Origin: a virus | Virus record (IMG/VR): IMGVR_UViG_3300005529_000026 | Location: 30,357-94,356 of that record | Direction: 5' to 3' (one strand) | DNA: 64,000 nucleotides | Shown here: positions 17,511 through 26,826 of the stretch, piece by piece | Layout of the letters: each line of letters begins with the position of its first letter | Position numbering within the stretch: position 1 is the stretch's first letter | Translations under genes and position numbers: made by a program | Notes under the pieces: model-generated | The model's input: the letters and a program-made list of their open reading frames with translations, nothing else | The model's database searches: none | Told to the model about the DNA's origin: nothing

Positions 17511-17952
17511 TGCCGTGTGCCCTGTAAATTTGCAGTACCTTCTCGGCTCGCTGCGGGTCTGTTGACCAATGCTTCGAGACTTCACGCACGAATTCCTCGC
17601 CCGATGTGGCGACGAGGGCTTCACCGTAGATGCTCGGAAGACGATTGAGCGTGTTCATGCGCTCACGAAAAGCTGTAAGCCAGTCGGGGTACTTCGGCCA
17701 CAGCGCGTTCTGCGTCACCCACTGACCATGCAGATATTCCTTGGTTGGCATGTTGATGAGCGGATACGGATTAGGCCCGCGTGTTGCCGCTTTCAACCCG
17801 AACAGGTTGTTGCAAAGAACGGCTAGCTTGGACGTTCCCCACGCCGATTCGAGGGCGGCTTCGCACGCCGCGTGAGCAGGGAAGATGTGCCCCGATGCTT
17901 GCGCTGCGGAAAAGGCTTTATTCAGAAAAGCATCTAGCTCTTGTCTGCTCAT
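17485..17952 (-). CDS. GH73-like peptidoglycan hydrolase, probable endolysin
   Basis: 155 residues from the ATG overlapping the upstream stop (TAATG). HAACEAALESAWGTS with the catalytic-type Glu and NNLFGLKA is the pattern of glucosaminidases of the FlgJ/GH73 family, which cleave the glycan backbone. The protein is a bare catalytic domain with no signal peptide, as expected for a holin-dependent endolysin. It is far from the candidate holin at 10 kb. Confidence 0.75.
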   Translation of the reverse strand: MSRQELDAFLNKAFSAAQASGHIFPAHAACEAALESAWGTSKLAVLCNNLFGLKAATRGPNPYPLINMPTKEYLHGQWVTQNALWPKYPDWLTAFRERMNTLNRLPSIYGEALVATSGEEFVREVSKHWSTDPQRAEKVLQIYRAHGNVFSSQSY

Positions 17953-18218
17953 TAGAAGTTGTAGGCTTCCCCGTTTTTGCCCTTCCACTCAAGGTGGTTC
18001 CAGCCAGCCGGAATGTAGTGACTGACGCCGTTCGCATCAATGATGCGGTGCGAATCTCCGTTAAGTTTGCGTTTTACGTTCAGCTTTAAGGGGTCGTAAA
18101 TCGTGACCGCGCTACCGTCGGGGAAGTGATAAGTGCGGTAAGATTCGTTGGAGATGTCGGCAAACTCCAACGCGATTGGATTGCCTTTATTGGTGGAAAC
18201 TTCTTTAGTTACGTCCAT
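17952..18218 (-). CDS. protein of unknown function
   Basis: 88 residues, beta-rich (YHFPDGSAVTIYDPLKL). Stop overlaps the hydrolase start. No family recognised. Confidence 0.55.
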   Translation of the reverse strand: MDVTKEVSTNKGNPIALEFADISNESYRTYHFPDGSAVTIYDPLKLNVKRKLNGDSHRIIDANGVSHYIPAGWNHLEWKGKNGEAYNF

Positions 18219-18227
18219 GTTCCTTCC

Positions 18228-18596
18228 TTACTTTTTCTGATTTTCTCTGTCCCTGCACACTGTGCAGAGATAACGCCGGTACAGAGGGTCAGGTTCAAAC
18301 GTCTCAATGTGTTCAGCAGCACGAGTGCATTTCCAATCGCACCCGGACTGGCACAGCAGTGATTCCCCAGCGCTGCTTAGCTTCGTTTTGTCCTCACCAG
18401 ACAAAGGCTCAATCACGAACTCTGCTTTTCGTGCCTTGATGCTCAGGAGCCGAACTTGAAACGCCAGCAGGCGTTCGTGCAGCGTGAGTCGGCGCTTCCT
18501 TAGCTCTGGCGTCTTCGTCTCGGCCACAGGCTGCGCAGCGGCTAGGTCTGTGGGCATAGAGTTGAGTGTTTCGTTGACGGCTGAAGTGATGTCCAT
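18228..18596 (-). CDS. helical protein with Cys-rich C-terminus
   Basis: 122 residues. A long basic helix in the middle is followed by CQSGCDWKC and CTVC near the end, which could bind one zinc. The CTVC codons contain the 15-bp palindrome discussed separately. No family recognised. Confidence 0.55.
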   Translation of the reverse strand: MDITSAVNETLNSMPTDLAAAQPVAETKTPELRKRRLTLHERLLAFQVRLLSIKARKAEFVIEPLSGEDKTKLSSAGESLLCQSGCDWKCTRAAEHIETFEPDPLYRRYLCTVCRDRENQKK

Positions 18597-18841
18597 TAAA
18601 TCCTCATGCCCTGCCCCGGCATCGGGGGTGGCATTTCTCTGAGGTTGATTTTCGGCAGGTCTACAGGCCGATATCGCATGGTCTGAAGTTGTTCAGATGT
18701 TGCCCCGCCTAGAAGCTCGTCATCGCCGTAGGGAGATGGGGCACTCAGCGAGTACCCCATTTCCTCAAACGTAGGACGCTGCCCTAGATACCGCGCAGCG
18801 AAAGCGATGACAGCGGCGAGTAGCAGTACCGCTATCAGCAT
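18596..18841 (-). CDS. small N-terminally anchored membrane protein
   Basis: 81 residues, AAGGAG before the ATG. One transmembrane helix at residues 2-18, then a Pro-rich soluble tail. Unknown function. Confidence 0.6.
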   Translation of the reverse strand: MLIAVLLLAAVIAFAARYLGQRPTFEEMGYSLSAPSPYGDDELLGGATSEQLQTMRYRPVDLPKINLREMPPPMPGQGMRI

Positions 18842-18850
18842 TTGTTCTCC

Positions 18851-19006
18851 TTAGCGGCCAGCCAGCGCGAGGAACACGAGCATCAGCACTGCTCCGATGG
18901 CGAGGCCGATGTACGTCCACTTGCTGCTTTTCTTGCCGCTGAAACGAACCGTGGGTTCGCTCTTTTCCTGTTCGCCCGTTACGGGCGGATTAGTATTCAC
19001 TTCCAT
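18851..19006 (-). CDS. small tail-anchored membrane protein
   Basis: 51 residues from the ATG at 19006 with AGGAGA 9 nt upstream. Soluble N-terminus and a C-terminal transmembrane helix (WTYIGLAIGAVLMLVFLAL). Possibly functions with the neighbouring membrane protein. Confidence 0.6.
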   Translation of the reverse strand: MEVNTNPPVTGEQEKSEPTVRFSGKKSSKWTYIGLAIGAVLMLVFLALAGR

Positions 19007-19029
19007 ACAATTTGTTCTCCTGTCTACAG

Positions 19030-20895
19030 CTATCGAATCGGGCAGACGCCGCCAGCGCACTCAGTGTCTTCTAGCATTTCGCCGTCACCGATTTCGTCCA
19101 TGTTGATGGGTTTGACCTTGGCCGACAATTTTTCGTATTGCTCGGCTGTGATGGCTTCTTTCGGAGCCTGCTTGAAACCGTGCTCGCTATGACACAAGAA
19201 GCTAATCGTCTTGATGTGCTGAAGATTATCCTCAAGCCACTCTTTCAGCTTGGCGATGTCTTCTTTCTTGTAGTACACCGTGACGCTCACGGACTGGTCT
19301 GCCCAATATCGCTGCGCCATTTTCAAAACGTCTAGCTGCTTCCAAGTGTCCCAATCTTCATCCGCGACCGGATAACCTTCAGGAGCCTTCACGTAGAAAT
19401 CAACGACAAGCGTTTGCGGGTCAATTGAGCCGTCGAATTTCAGAACCGGCTCGATGTGATGTCCGGCAGCCTTCAACAAAGGAATGAGCGGGTCGTTTGA
19501 TGCGAACCGCACACGCTGGATGAAGTGGCGGCTGTACGCGGCATGAATGCCCTCGTACCCGTCGCAGTCCAGCACCTTCGACATCGTGCCTGAAGGCTTC
19601 ACGACCGTAGTGCGAACGCTCCTAGGAACGCCTAGCTCTTTCGAGTACCTCTCATCCTCGTCCTGAATTGCTGCATACGCCTTGTCGAGCGACACAGGAT
19701 TGAAAAGGGGAGACGCTAGACAGCCTGTGATTCCCACACCAACACGCCGGTTGCGCTTAATGACCTCATCACTGACCTCGTGGTGATATTTCTCCATCGT
19801 CACACGCTTGCCATAACGAAACCATAGACGCGAGGATTCAATGAATTCAGCCTCGCTCTCCATGTTGCACAGAGCTTGTTCGAGAAGGTTGCACGGCTCG
19901 CCGTTTTCTAGTGTTGCCTCGGCACAAGGGTTCACACCGATGGCCGTATCCTTCTTGATTTCTCCCATGCGCCCGAACTTCTGGATGTTTGTGAGATTGA
20001 CGATGCCGAACGGCTCGCCCTGCTCGTACGTTTTCCAGAACAGCGGATGCAGGTCTTCCACGTCATCGCAGACGACGCTGTAATTAGCGCAGCTACGATG
20101 TGTCGGGATTGTGTCCAAATCCCAGCGCTTAGCTTTCAGGTATTCCTTGTCCCAGCAGTCACCAATGATGATGATGGCGCTGCGGCGGACGTTTCCAGCC
20201 ACAACCATTTCTCCTGTGGCTGTCAGAATGTCGGCTGCGTCAATCGGGCGTAATTGCTTTCCCGCTCGTGCTCCTAGAATTTTGCTAAGGTTCTCGATGA
20301 ACCGGATGAGCGGCAGCGGCCCTGAAGCCACACCGCCGAATCCCTTGATTGGCTCGCCGTAACCGCGCAAGCAAATCGTTGAGTAGCTGAAAGATTTGCC
20401 AGTGACAAAATAAGATTCCAACACTCGGCGGGTAAGTTCGCACCAACCCTCACGACTGTCAGGAACGATGAAGTCGGCATCCTTGGTCGCTTTGTGAACG
20501 ACCGTAACACCCTTCTTTACTCGCGGCAGTTGTCTGACGAACTCATGCTGCACACTCAAGCCAACGCCGCCGCCCAGCATCAGCAAATCCTGTGCAATTA
20601 CGAAGTGCTCCCACTCGGCAGCAGTCAAAAACCAACAGTTGCACAGAGCAGCGCCTCCGATTCGCTCATGCGCTGGTGCCCCGCTGAACCAGAAACCACG
20701 CCCAGCCGGGCCGGATTTGCGCTCTTTGGCGAACTTTAGAAGCGCCTTGACTTCTGCTTCGGGTACACTGTGGCCGCGCACGTTACCCCTCACGGCCCGT
20801 TCGACGGTAGCGTTCCAGTCTTCTAGAGCGCCTGTGTCTTTCCTTGCGTATGTTCGTCTGTGAATAATTGCAGCCAGATTAGACCAAGGTTTCAC
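19030..20895 (-). CDS. nrdJ: adenosylcobalamin-dependent (class II) ribonucleotide reductase
   Basis: 621 residues. Reduces ribonucleotides using a B12-derived radical, without oxygen. The active-site loop NPCAEATLENGEPCNL holds the radical-transfer Cys; VKPSGTMSKVLDC matches the PSGT phosphate-binding motif; the C-terminal CAGGVC is the redox pair that is re-reduced by thioredoxin. Size fits monomeric NrdJ. The GTAGACA motif lies 2 nt after the stop. Confidence 0.88.
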   Translation of the reverse strand: MKPWSNLAAIIHRRTYARKDTGALEDWNATVERAVRGNVRGHSVPEAEVKALLKFAKERKSGPAGRGFWFSGAPAHERIGGAALCNCWFLTAAEWEHFVIAQDLLMLGGGVGLSVQHEFVRQLPRVKKGVTVVHKATKDADFIVPDSREGWCELTRRVLESYFVTGKSFSYSTICLRGYGEPIKGFGGVASGPLPLIRFIENLSKILGARAGKQLRPIDAADILTATGEMVVAGNVRRSAIIIIGDCWDKEYLKAKRWDLDTIPTHRSCANYSVVCDDVEDLHPLFWKTYEQGEPFGIVNLTNIQKFGRMGEIKKDTAIGVNPCAEATLENGEPCNLLEQALCNMESEAEFIESSRLWFRYGKRVTMEKYHHEVSDEVIKRNRRVGVGITGCLASPLFNPVSLDKAYAAIQDEDERYSKELGVPRSVRTTVVKPSGTMSKVLDCDGYEGIHAAYSRHFIQRVRFASNDPLIPLLKAAGHHIEPVLKFDGSIDPQTLVVDFYVKAPEGYPVADEDWDTWKQLDVLKMAQRYWADQSVSVTVYYKKEDIAKLKEWLEDNLQHIKTISFLCHSEHGFKQAPKEAITAEQYEKLSAKVKPINMDEIGDGEMLEDTECAGGVCPIR

Positions 20896-21089
20896 TAGAA
20901 TCTAACCGGCTCCGGCTTATGGACTTTCTTGATGTTCTTCATTTCTGTGACTAGGCCGCAACCGGGGTCGGGAAGGATAAGTGTCATGTCCTTCGTTTTC
21001 CTGCTCACGATGCCATAGCCTGTGTTGCCTTTTTGGTCGGTGAACGAAACGCGGTCACCTTCCTTCAAAACTTCTAGCTGCTCAGCCAC
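20895..21089 (-). CDS. small SH3/KOW-like protein
   Basis: 64 residues; [19 protein letters not shown] is typical of a small SH3-like barrel. It overlaps both recA and the reductase start, so it is tightly coupled. Function unknown. Confidence 0.6.
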   Translation of the reverse strand: MAEQLEVLKEGDRVSFTDQKGNTGYGIVSRKTKDMTLILPDPGCGLVTEMKNIKKVHKPEPVRF

Positions 21090-22092
21090 GCTTTGCCAGT
21101 ACCTCTTTCAGAATTTTCTGATAGAGAGCGGCATCCTCCAATGCTGCTGCTGCGTTAAGCCTGCCCTGCCCTAGGCGTTCGCCTTTGTAGCTGAACCAAG
21201 CGCCCGACTTCTCGACAATCTCATACTTCACTGCGTTGTCAATCAAGTCAGCCTTCGGCTCGAAGCCAAGACCAAACATCAGGTCAATCTCTGCTTCTTG
21301 AAACGGTGGGGAGACTTTGTTCTTCGCGCCCTTAACCTTCACGCGATTGCCCACAATCAGGTCGCCTTCCTTGACCTGCGCGATGCGGCGCACATCTAGA
21401 CGTACGCTGGAATAGAACCGCAGCGCTCGTCCCCCTGTGGTGGTTTCAGGGCTGCCAAACATTACGCCGATTTTTTCTCGAATCTGGTTGATGAAGATGA
21501 GACAGGTGTTGCTTTTCGCCACTACACCAGTCAGCTTGCGCATGGCCTGCGACATCAAGCGGGCTTGCAAGCCCACGTTGCTGTCGCCCATCTCACCCTC
21601 TAGCTCTGCTCTAGGCACCAGTGCGGCCACGGAGTCCACTACCAGCAACCCCACTGAACCGGAGCGCACGAGGATTTCAGCAATTTCAAGCGCCTGCTCG
21701 CCGCAGTCGGGCTGCGACACGAGGAGCTTGTTCATGTCTACGCCCAGTTTTGTGGCGTAGTTCGGGTCTAGCGCATGCTCCGCGTCAATGAACGCGGCCT
21801 GCTCGCCCGCAGACTGTGCAGAGGCGATGGTTTGTAGCGCCATCGTCGTCTTGCCGCCTGCCTCCGGCCCGTAGATTTCGTTGATGCGCCCCTTCGGAAA
21901 GCCGCCGATGCCCAGCACGTCATAATCAACGCTAAACACGCCGGTAGGGATGTGTGGCATCTGCACGCCGACACGCTTTCCCATGTTGAAGATGGCACCC
22001 TTGCCAAAGTCCTTGTCAATCTGCGCTAGGGCCATATCTAGCGCTTTTTCCTTGTCCTTCGGAAACGAAGGCGCTTCCTGCTCAATTGCCAT
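21082..22092 (-). CDS. recA: RecA recombinase, cellular type
   Basis: 336 residues, nearly the length of bacterial RecA. Walker A GPEAGGKT at residues 75-82, the Walker B-type [20 protein letters not shown] and [17 protein letters not shown] all match bacterial RecA closely, more than phage UvsX or Sak4. It pairs homologous DNA for repair and recombination. The C-terminal acidic tail of bacterial RecA is short or missing here. Confidence 0.93.
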   Translation of the reverse strand: MAIEQEAPSFPKDKEKALDMALAQIDKDFGKGAIFNMGKRVGVQMPHIPTGVFSVDYDVLGIGGFPKGRINEIYGPEAGGKTTMALQTIASAQSAGEQAAFIDAEHALDPNYATKLGVDMNKLLVSQPDCGEQALEIAEILVRSGSVGLLVVDSVAALVPRAELEGEMGDSNVGLQARLMSQAMRKLTGVVAKSNTCLIFINQIREKIGVMFGSPETTTGGRALRFYSSVRLDVRRIAQVKEGDLIVGNRVKVKGAKNKVSPPFQEAEIDLMFGLGFEPKADLIDNAVKYEIVEKSGAWFSYKGERLGQGRLNAAAALEDAALYQKILKEVLAKRG

Positions 22093-22336
22093 TTACTTGT
22101 TCGTAGGTCTGCTCGAAAATGTCGGGCTTGCAGGGATAGAAATGCTTTCCGTCCGGCTCACCGATTACCCAATCTCCATCTGCTAGATAAGACCTCTGCT
22201 CGTGGATTGTGGTGACATACGGCCTCTCCGCCTCATCAAAGCGAATAGCGTACAGAAGCCACGGCGAACAGAAGCCATTCACGCGATATTGCTCAGCCGT
22301 TACGACAACCGGCTTCTTGCGGAACTGCCTAGCCAT
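22082..22336 (-). CDS. conserved phage protein of unknown function
   Basis: 84 residues from the ATG at 22336. The start [17 protein letters not shown] and the end [16 protein letters not shown] followed by a [10 protein letters not shown] segment match a small protein seen in many phages of unknown role. Confidence 0.65.
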   Translation of the reverse strand: MARQFRKKPVVVTAEQYRVNGFCSPWLLYAIRFDEAERPYVTTIHEQRSYLADGDWVIGEPDGKHFYPCKPDIFEQTYEQVNGN

Positions 22337-22580
22337 TCTGAGCCTGCTCAACGGGCGTCAGGTCAATGTAGAAGAACTGGCCCTTCTTCAGCGTCTCAAT
22401 GACGGCGGGGTTATCCACGAACATCTTGAACTCGCCGCTCGGAGTGAACTGCGCGAAGCGCTGGTCTTCTGGAATGTTGGTGTCGTACATCGGACGGAGC
22501 ACGATGGTGCGCCCGGTCGGGTGCCAGCTATGCTCGGTGATTTCCTGAACCTGAAACTTTGCTCGTACCGTGTTAACCAC
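22329..22580 (-). CDS. protein of unknown function
   Basis: 83 residues from a GTG with GAGGGAG 7 nt upstream. Beta-rich. Overlaps genes on both sides. No family recognised. Confidence 0.55.
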   Translation of the reverse strand: MVNTVRAKFQVQEITEHSWHPTGRTIVLRPMYDTNIPEDQRFAQFTPSGEFKMFVDNPAVIETLKKGQFFYIDLTPVEQAQNG

Positions 22581-23004
22581 GAAGTGCTCCCTCGTTGTCT
22601 GCAATCATCATTGCGTAGTTGCCTGCGTCTGCGCACAGGTCGCGGATTAGCTCGGCTGACATACCGGCCTCTAGCGCGTTGACAATCATTGCTGCCTTCT
22701 GCGTCAGCTTGCCAGCCAGAAAGAACTTGCCATCATGCTTCCAGCCATTCTTTCCGGGCTGTCCGTCTACCTCATCGAGCCTCGATTGCATTTCTAGCGC
22801 AAAAGCGAACACCGACTCATCAACTTCTTCGCTTTTATCTGCCTGTTCGTCGTTAACATTCACGTTGATATCCACCTGAACGCGCTGAGGCTGCGGCGGA
22901 AATATTGTGAAGCTATTAGCGAATCCACCCACCACATTCGTATTGGGGTCTGAGATTGGCGGCAAAGGAGGAATCAAGCCACTTTGGGTGTTGCTGTCTG
23001 ACAT
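22573..23004 (-). CDS. protein of unknown function
   Basis: 143 residues: a Pro-rich N-terminus with VDINVNVND, then a helical domain. No family recognised. Confidence 0.55.
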   Translation of the reverse strand: MSDSNTQSGLIPPLPPISDPNTNVVGGFANSFTIFPPQPQRVQVDINVNVNDEQADKSEEVDESVFAFALEMQSRLDEVDGQPGKNGWKHDGKFFLAGKLTQKAAMIVNALEAGMSAELIRDLCADAGNYAMMIADNEGALRG

Positions 23005-23216
23005 TCCTGCTCCTTGATGTAAAGTTCTAGAAACTTGAGGTATTTACTGCCTTGAACTTTGCTCACGACTTCTCTCCCCATCGTTTCTAGGGCCGCTCTC
23101 GCGGTCGTGTAGCGTGCAACTTGCACCGTGAAGAACTTGAACCAGCACGCTTTGCAATTGCACTTCGGAACTCTCAACGCCTGATAACGGCTATACGAAC
23201 CGCACTGTTCTTGCAT
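22974..23216 (-). CDS. small Cys-containing protein
   Basis: 80 residues with CNCKAC near residue 19 and two other Cys, possibly binding zinc; the rest is helical. Overlaps the next gene by 31 nt. Confidence 0.5.
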   Translation of the reverse strand: MQEQCGSYSRYQALRVPKCNCKACWFKFFTVQVARYTTARAALETMGREVVSKVQGSKYLKFLELYIKEQECQTATPKVA

Positions 23217-23404
23217 TACCGATAAACTCCGGTTAACGCGAACTCCATGTCGGCTACTTCACCGACAGGTGTTACGAAATCATCAGCCGCCATGCCCTTG
23301 GCTTTCTCGTAGGCATCTTCGATGGACTTTGCCATCATCTCGACGTAAATCGTTGCCTTTACTTCTGCTTGGATAAAGAACCTTTTCTGCTCTTGCTTTG
23401 CCAT
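23216..23404 (-). CDS. small protein of unknown function
   Basis: 62 residues; FFIQAEVKATIYVEMMAKSIEDAYEKA is an alpha/beta pattern. Coupled to neighbours by 1-nt spacing. Confidence 0.55.
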   Translation of the reverse strand: MAKQEQKRFFIQAEVKATIYVEMMAKSIEDAYEKAKGMAADDFVTPVGEVADMEFALTGVYR

Positions 23405-23800
23405 TTATCGCGTGTCCTTCGCTTTCATGTACCGTGCAAACGGGTAAACGTGACGCTGAATGAGCAGACGGCCCATCTTCTCTCGCACCCGGTTATACAA
23501 GTCCACGAACTTGTCGTCTTTCAGTTCCTCTTGCGTGGGGTTGCGCCCGGTTGCAATGTCTGCAAAAAACGCGAACTCCGTTCCATTCAGCGCGACTTTC
23601 GCGCACACTTCCACATCCGCAAGGAAATCAACTAAAGTGGGTTTCACCACGCCAATTGCGTGACTTCCCCCTGTTCCTTCTAGCGCCCTCTCGTAGTTGA
23701 TGGCTTGGTGACTTCCCGCTGTCCAGCGAGCTTCAACATACGTTGCCATCACTTCATCGAAAACTGAGCGCCAATAGAAGCGCTTACTGCCCTTAAGCAT
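23405..23800 (-). CDS. protein of unknown function
   Basis: 131 residues, alpha/beta with no recognised motif. Abuts its downstream neighbour. Confidence 0.55.
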   Translation of the reverse strand: MLKGSKRFYWRSVFDEVMATYVEARWTAGSHQAINYERALEGTGGSHAIGVVKPTLVDFLADVEVCAKVALNGTEFAFFADIATGRNPTQEELKDDKFVDLYNRVREKMGRLLIQRHVYPFARYMKAKDTR

Positions 23801-24215
23801 TACGTGTTACTTTCGTTTCCCGTTTTTGAGGCTGCTTGGTGCCGTGTGGCCCATATCGCCTGTTTTTTGCTTTCCGTGTTACTCGTCCAACAACCCCGTA
23901 AACGTTCTCTCCCAAAGCCGCTGTCACCGTAGGATTTTCTAGGTAATCAGCCGCCCGTCGTAGCAACGCGGGGTTGTCTTTGAACGCTTCGAGCGCTCGG
24001 TTAATCTTCCAGTCAATGAAGCCGCGCACTAGCCCGGTCGCATGGTCATGGTCAACGACCAATCGCTTTGAGGGCTTTCCAGTTATGGCGCACACGCCTT
24101 TTTGGAACTTTAGAACTGCGTCATATTCCTCTGCTGTGATGTTGAACAGGAGCTTTAGACGCTGTGACCGCTTTCGCTCCGCTGCACTCTGCGAAGCCTT
24201 AGCCACTTTTGTCAA
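23793..24215 (-). CDS. endonuclease VII-like recombination nuclease lacking zinc cysteines
   Basis: 140 residues. VVDHDHATGLVRGFIDWKIN, followed by LEAFKDNPALLRRAADYL, matches the His-Me core of T4 gp49-type endonuclease VII, which resolves branched DNA. The usual two CxxC zinc pairs are reduced to a single Cys (GVCAITG, and FIDWKIN where CxxCN is expected). The C-terminus is basic. Confidence 0.72.
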   Translation of the reverse strand: MTKVAKASQSAAERKRSQRLKLLFNITAEEYDAVLKFQKGVCAITGKPSKRLVVDHDHATGLVRGFIDWKINRALEAFKDNPALLRRAADYLENPTVTAALGENVYGVVGRVTRKAKNRRYGPHGTKQPQKRETKVTRNA

Positions 24216-24454
24216 CGATGAATGTCCACTACACGCCCTTGGTCGTCCAAGCGTAGGCCGTGCTTCGCTGCAAATTCTTCATCTGGTGCCCATCGCGCCA
24301 CACTGCCGTCCGCATAAATAGTGACTAGAATGGTTTTCTTACCAGCCGTGTCCTTAGCAACGACATGAACGCCTTCTGGTGTGTGGGTGTTCCTTTCCAG
24401 ATAAAGAAGAACTTCGTCAGTGTCCGGCAATACATCAACAAATCTCATGCTCAT
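24212..24454 (-). CDS. protein of unknown function
   Basis: 80 residues, alpha/beta. Overlaps neighbours by 4 nt on both sides. Confidence 0.55.
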   Translation of the reverse strand: MSMRFVDVLPDTDEVLLYLERNTHTPEGVHVVAKDTAGKKTILVTIYADGSVARWAPDEEFAAKHGLRLDDQGRVVDIHR

Positions 24455-24714
24455 TCCGGTTCAACCTCTTTCAGAAAACCATCCACAACGAACACGGCGT
24501 ACTTGATTACACCGCCGTGCCATACTCCGAAAAGAACCGCAGGTACGCGCTTAGAGCGATAGTTCTTCTGCATGAACTCACGTAGCTCCTCAATGCCTTG
24601 CCGATGTTGTTCCCACACCGTTGCGCGGTTCTTCTCGCAAATTTCTACTCCGTCAATCACTTCTCCGAAGACACCTGTACGGATGCCTTGTTGGTCGGCC
24701 CATGATTTGCGCAC
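24451..24714 (-). CDS. protein of unknown function
   Basis: 87 residues from a GTG at 24714 with AAGGGA upstream; a TTG at 24741 is possible. First gene of the transcript from the promoter at 24844-24872. No family recognised. Confidence 0.55.
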   Translation of the reverse strand: MRKSWADQQGIRTGVFGEVIDGVEICEKNRATVWEQHRQGIEELREFMQKNYRSKRVPAVLFGVWHGGVIKYAVFVVDGFLKEVEPE

Positions 24715-24753
24715 ACTTGTCCCTTGAAGGCCCGTCAGCAATGAGGGCGATTT

Positions 24754-24787
24754 GAAAGAAGGGGCGCTTCCGCCAAGAAAGCGCCCC
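24754..24787 (-). terminator. terminator or attenuator in the leader
   Basis: Perfect 9-bp stem GGGGCGCTT/AAGCGCCCC with a 9-nt loop, then TTCTTTC on the - strand. It lies about 50-75 nt downstream of a consensus promoter, so it may attenuate that promoter as well as end the primase-helicase transcript. Confidence 0.75.
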
Positions 24788-24843
24788 GTTTTGGCAGGGG
24801 ACTACTGATGTCCCGCACTCATAGTCAGTTCAATCGTATCTTT

Positions 24844-24872
24844 ATAATACCAAAGAACTAACTGCTTGTCAA
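24844..24872 (-). promoter_or_regulatory. consensus promoter with extended -10
   Basis: TTGACA, 17 nt, TATTAT, with TGG before the -10. AAAAGCGTAGACA lies 10 nt upstream of the -35 box, exactly as at the 36.4 kb promoter. Reads into the gene at 24451-24714 and the downstream genes. Confidence 0.85.
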
Positions 24873-24893
24873 GCACCGAGTCTGTCTACGCTT

Positions 24894-26807
24894 TTATACT
24901 TCTACAGTTTCGTTGCTTATGGCTGTGGTCGGCGGAATGGCTTTCTTGAGGGAAGCCAAGTCCTCCGGTGTGATTTCTCGTACTGTGCTGATGTTACCTT
25001 CCATCAACAACGTGCAGACGCCCCCCGGCGCGTATCTAGAAAGGTCTACGCGAACGAGCATCTGAGGTTCAAACGAGATTTCCTCGTCCATGAAGCCGTC
25101 GAAGTCGTTTTCTCGAATGTGTGCTTTGCGTTTTCTGTGCAAGCACACCATCGCATCGCAGTCTTTCTCAATCTGGCTGGCACCATCTGCATTGTGTGCA
25201 TCAACAATCTCGCCGTCACGAACCCGATTGGGCTGGACGATGCGGATGATGACGATTCCTAGCTCTACAGCTAGGGCTTTGAGCTTTTTGGAAATCTGCG
25301 ACAAGTGAACCGTGCGGTTGTGCTGGCTTCGCAGGGTCATGTCGGCCAAAAGCTGTAAGTTGTCGAACACTACGAACTTTACGCCGTACCGACGGACGGC
25401 CTGCCGGATGGTGTCGTAAACATCATCCGGGGTTTGAACACGAGTGAAGGCGAACAGCAGGTCAGCAGGTCGTGTGCGGGCAATTTCCTTGGCCTTGGCT
25501 ACGGCTGCCTTCATCTCGGCCAGCTTGCGAACCGCTTCTTCCGGGTCTTTGGCTGGCGAGTCGTCCGTCTTGGTCACGTAACTGGCCCATTTGCGGGCTA
25601 GACGTGCCGCCGTCATTTCTAGGCAGAACACCAGTGCAGGGTCTTGGTACTTGTCTACGATGTAGTCGGCCCAATTCAGCGCTAGCGTGGTTTTGCCGAT
25701 TTTGGCCTGAGCGATGATGTCAATGACATCGCCCGGCTCGGCCCCACCCAGCTTGCGGTTGAGAGCCGCCCACGGCGTGTCGTACTTTGGCTTCAACGAC
25801 TCCATGCCGTTCAACTCACGCTCAACCTCATCGAGCGCAGCAGGGGCGTTCATCACACCCTTAACGTCAAACGGCTTGGCCTGAGCCTTTAGGGTCTCGA
25901 ATTCTTCCCTCGTGTGACCGGCCTTGAACCACTCGTTGATGTCCTTGCCCGGCTTGCCGTCAGCCGTTGTGAATTCCGGTAACAGGATGTTGCGGGCTTT
26001 CTCGATGCCGATGCGGGAGGCCATCTCACGCGCCGCTTCCTGCCCAACCTTGTCACGGTCGTAGAGCAGGAAGATTTCTTTGGGCTGAGCGTTATCGAGC
26101 TTGTCAATCCACTCGGCTTTCTTATTGTTAGCGCCGGGGATGCCGCAGACGTTCTCGTAGCCGTAGCTAGCCAGTGTGAGGGCATCAATCTCACCCTCGG
26201 TGAAGATGATTTCATCCATGCCGGACGTGATGACCGCATCGTTGAATAGCGGCTGCTCACGCCCTGAGACGTTGCGAAATTCCTTCTTCGCTGGCGGGAT
26301 GGTACGGAACTTGGCGTAGATGAGGTTCCCGGCCCGGTTGTAGTAGGGGATGACAACCCACTTCTTGCCGCCGAATTCCTCTGAACCTAGCTTGAACTTT
26401 TCAATGACAGCCATTGACAGGCCGCGCTCGGCTACTAAGTAGTCTAGCGCTTCGCCATCGTCCATCAGCCTGCGATGGCATGCGTTCACGTCAGGTAGTG
26501 GCCCCGGTTGCTGGCCGTTTCCGGCCCAGCCCTGAACCGACATCACCGCTTCGGGCTTGTTATCGCCCAGCGCTTCCTTCAACTGCCACAGATTGCCGCT
26601 ACGTCCCTGCCCCTGATTGCAGATGAAGCAATGCCACAGCCCGTCTTCTTCGCCAGCGCCAACGTTGATGTAGAACTTGCCGCGCTCATCGCCGCATAGC
26701 GGGCACTTCTTCAGTACCGCCTTGTCTTTTCCACTCGGCTGAAATTCCCATGTCTTGAGCATGACATATTCCAGCGCTCTAGATGGCGACTGTTCTGTTT
26801 CTATCAA
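24894..26807 (-). CDS. bifunctional primase-helicase (T7 gp4-like)
   Basis: 637 residues from a TTG with AAGGGAG upstream. Zinc finger Cys35/Cys38 and Cys60/Cys63 (CPLC and CFIC), a TOPRIM domain around 190-270 (FTEGEIDALTLA, LLYDRDK), then a DnaB-type RecA core from about 340 with Walker A QAKIGKTT and VVFDNLQLL. It primes and unwinds DNA at the fork. No DNA polymerase is encoded in this window. Confidence 0.9.
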   Translation of the reverse strand: MIETEQSPSRALEYVMLKTWEFQPSGKDKAVLKKCPLCGDERGKFYINVGAGEEDGLWHCFICNQGQGRSGNLWQLKEALGDNKPEAVMSVQGWAGNGQQPGPLPDVNACHRRLMDDGEALDYLVAERGLSMAVIEKFKLGSEEFGGKKWVVIPYYNRAGNLIYAKFRTIPPAKKEFRNVSGREQPLFNDAVITSGMDEIIFTEGEIDALTLASYGYENVCGIPGANNKKAEWIDKLDNAQPKEIFLLYDRDKVGQEAAREMASRIGIEKARNILLPEFTTADGKPGKDINEWFKAGHTREEFETLKAQAKPFDVKGVMNAPAALDEVERELNGMESLKPKYDTPWAALNRKLGGAEPGDVIDIIAQAKIGKTTLALNWADYIVDKYQDPALVFCLEMTAARLARKWASYVTKTDDSPAKDPEEAVRKLAEMKAAVAKAKEIARTRPADLLFAFTRVQTPDDVYDTIRQAVRRYGVKFVVFDNLQLLADMTLRSQHNRTVHLSQISKKLKALAVELGIVIIRIVQPNRVRDGEIVDAHNADGASQIEKDCDAMVCLHRKRKAHIRENDFDGFMDEEISFEPQMLVRVDLSRYAPGGVCTLLMEGNISTVREITPEDLASLKKAIPPTTAISNETVEV

Positions 26808-26826
26808 TCAAACCACTCCCTTGCCT

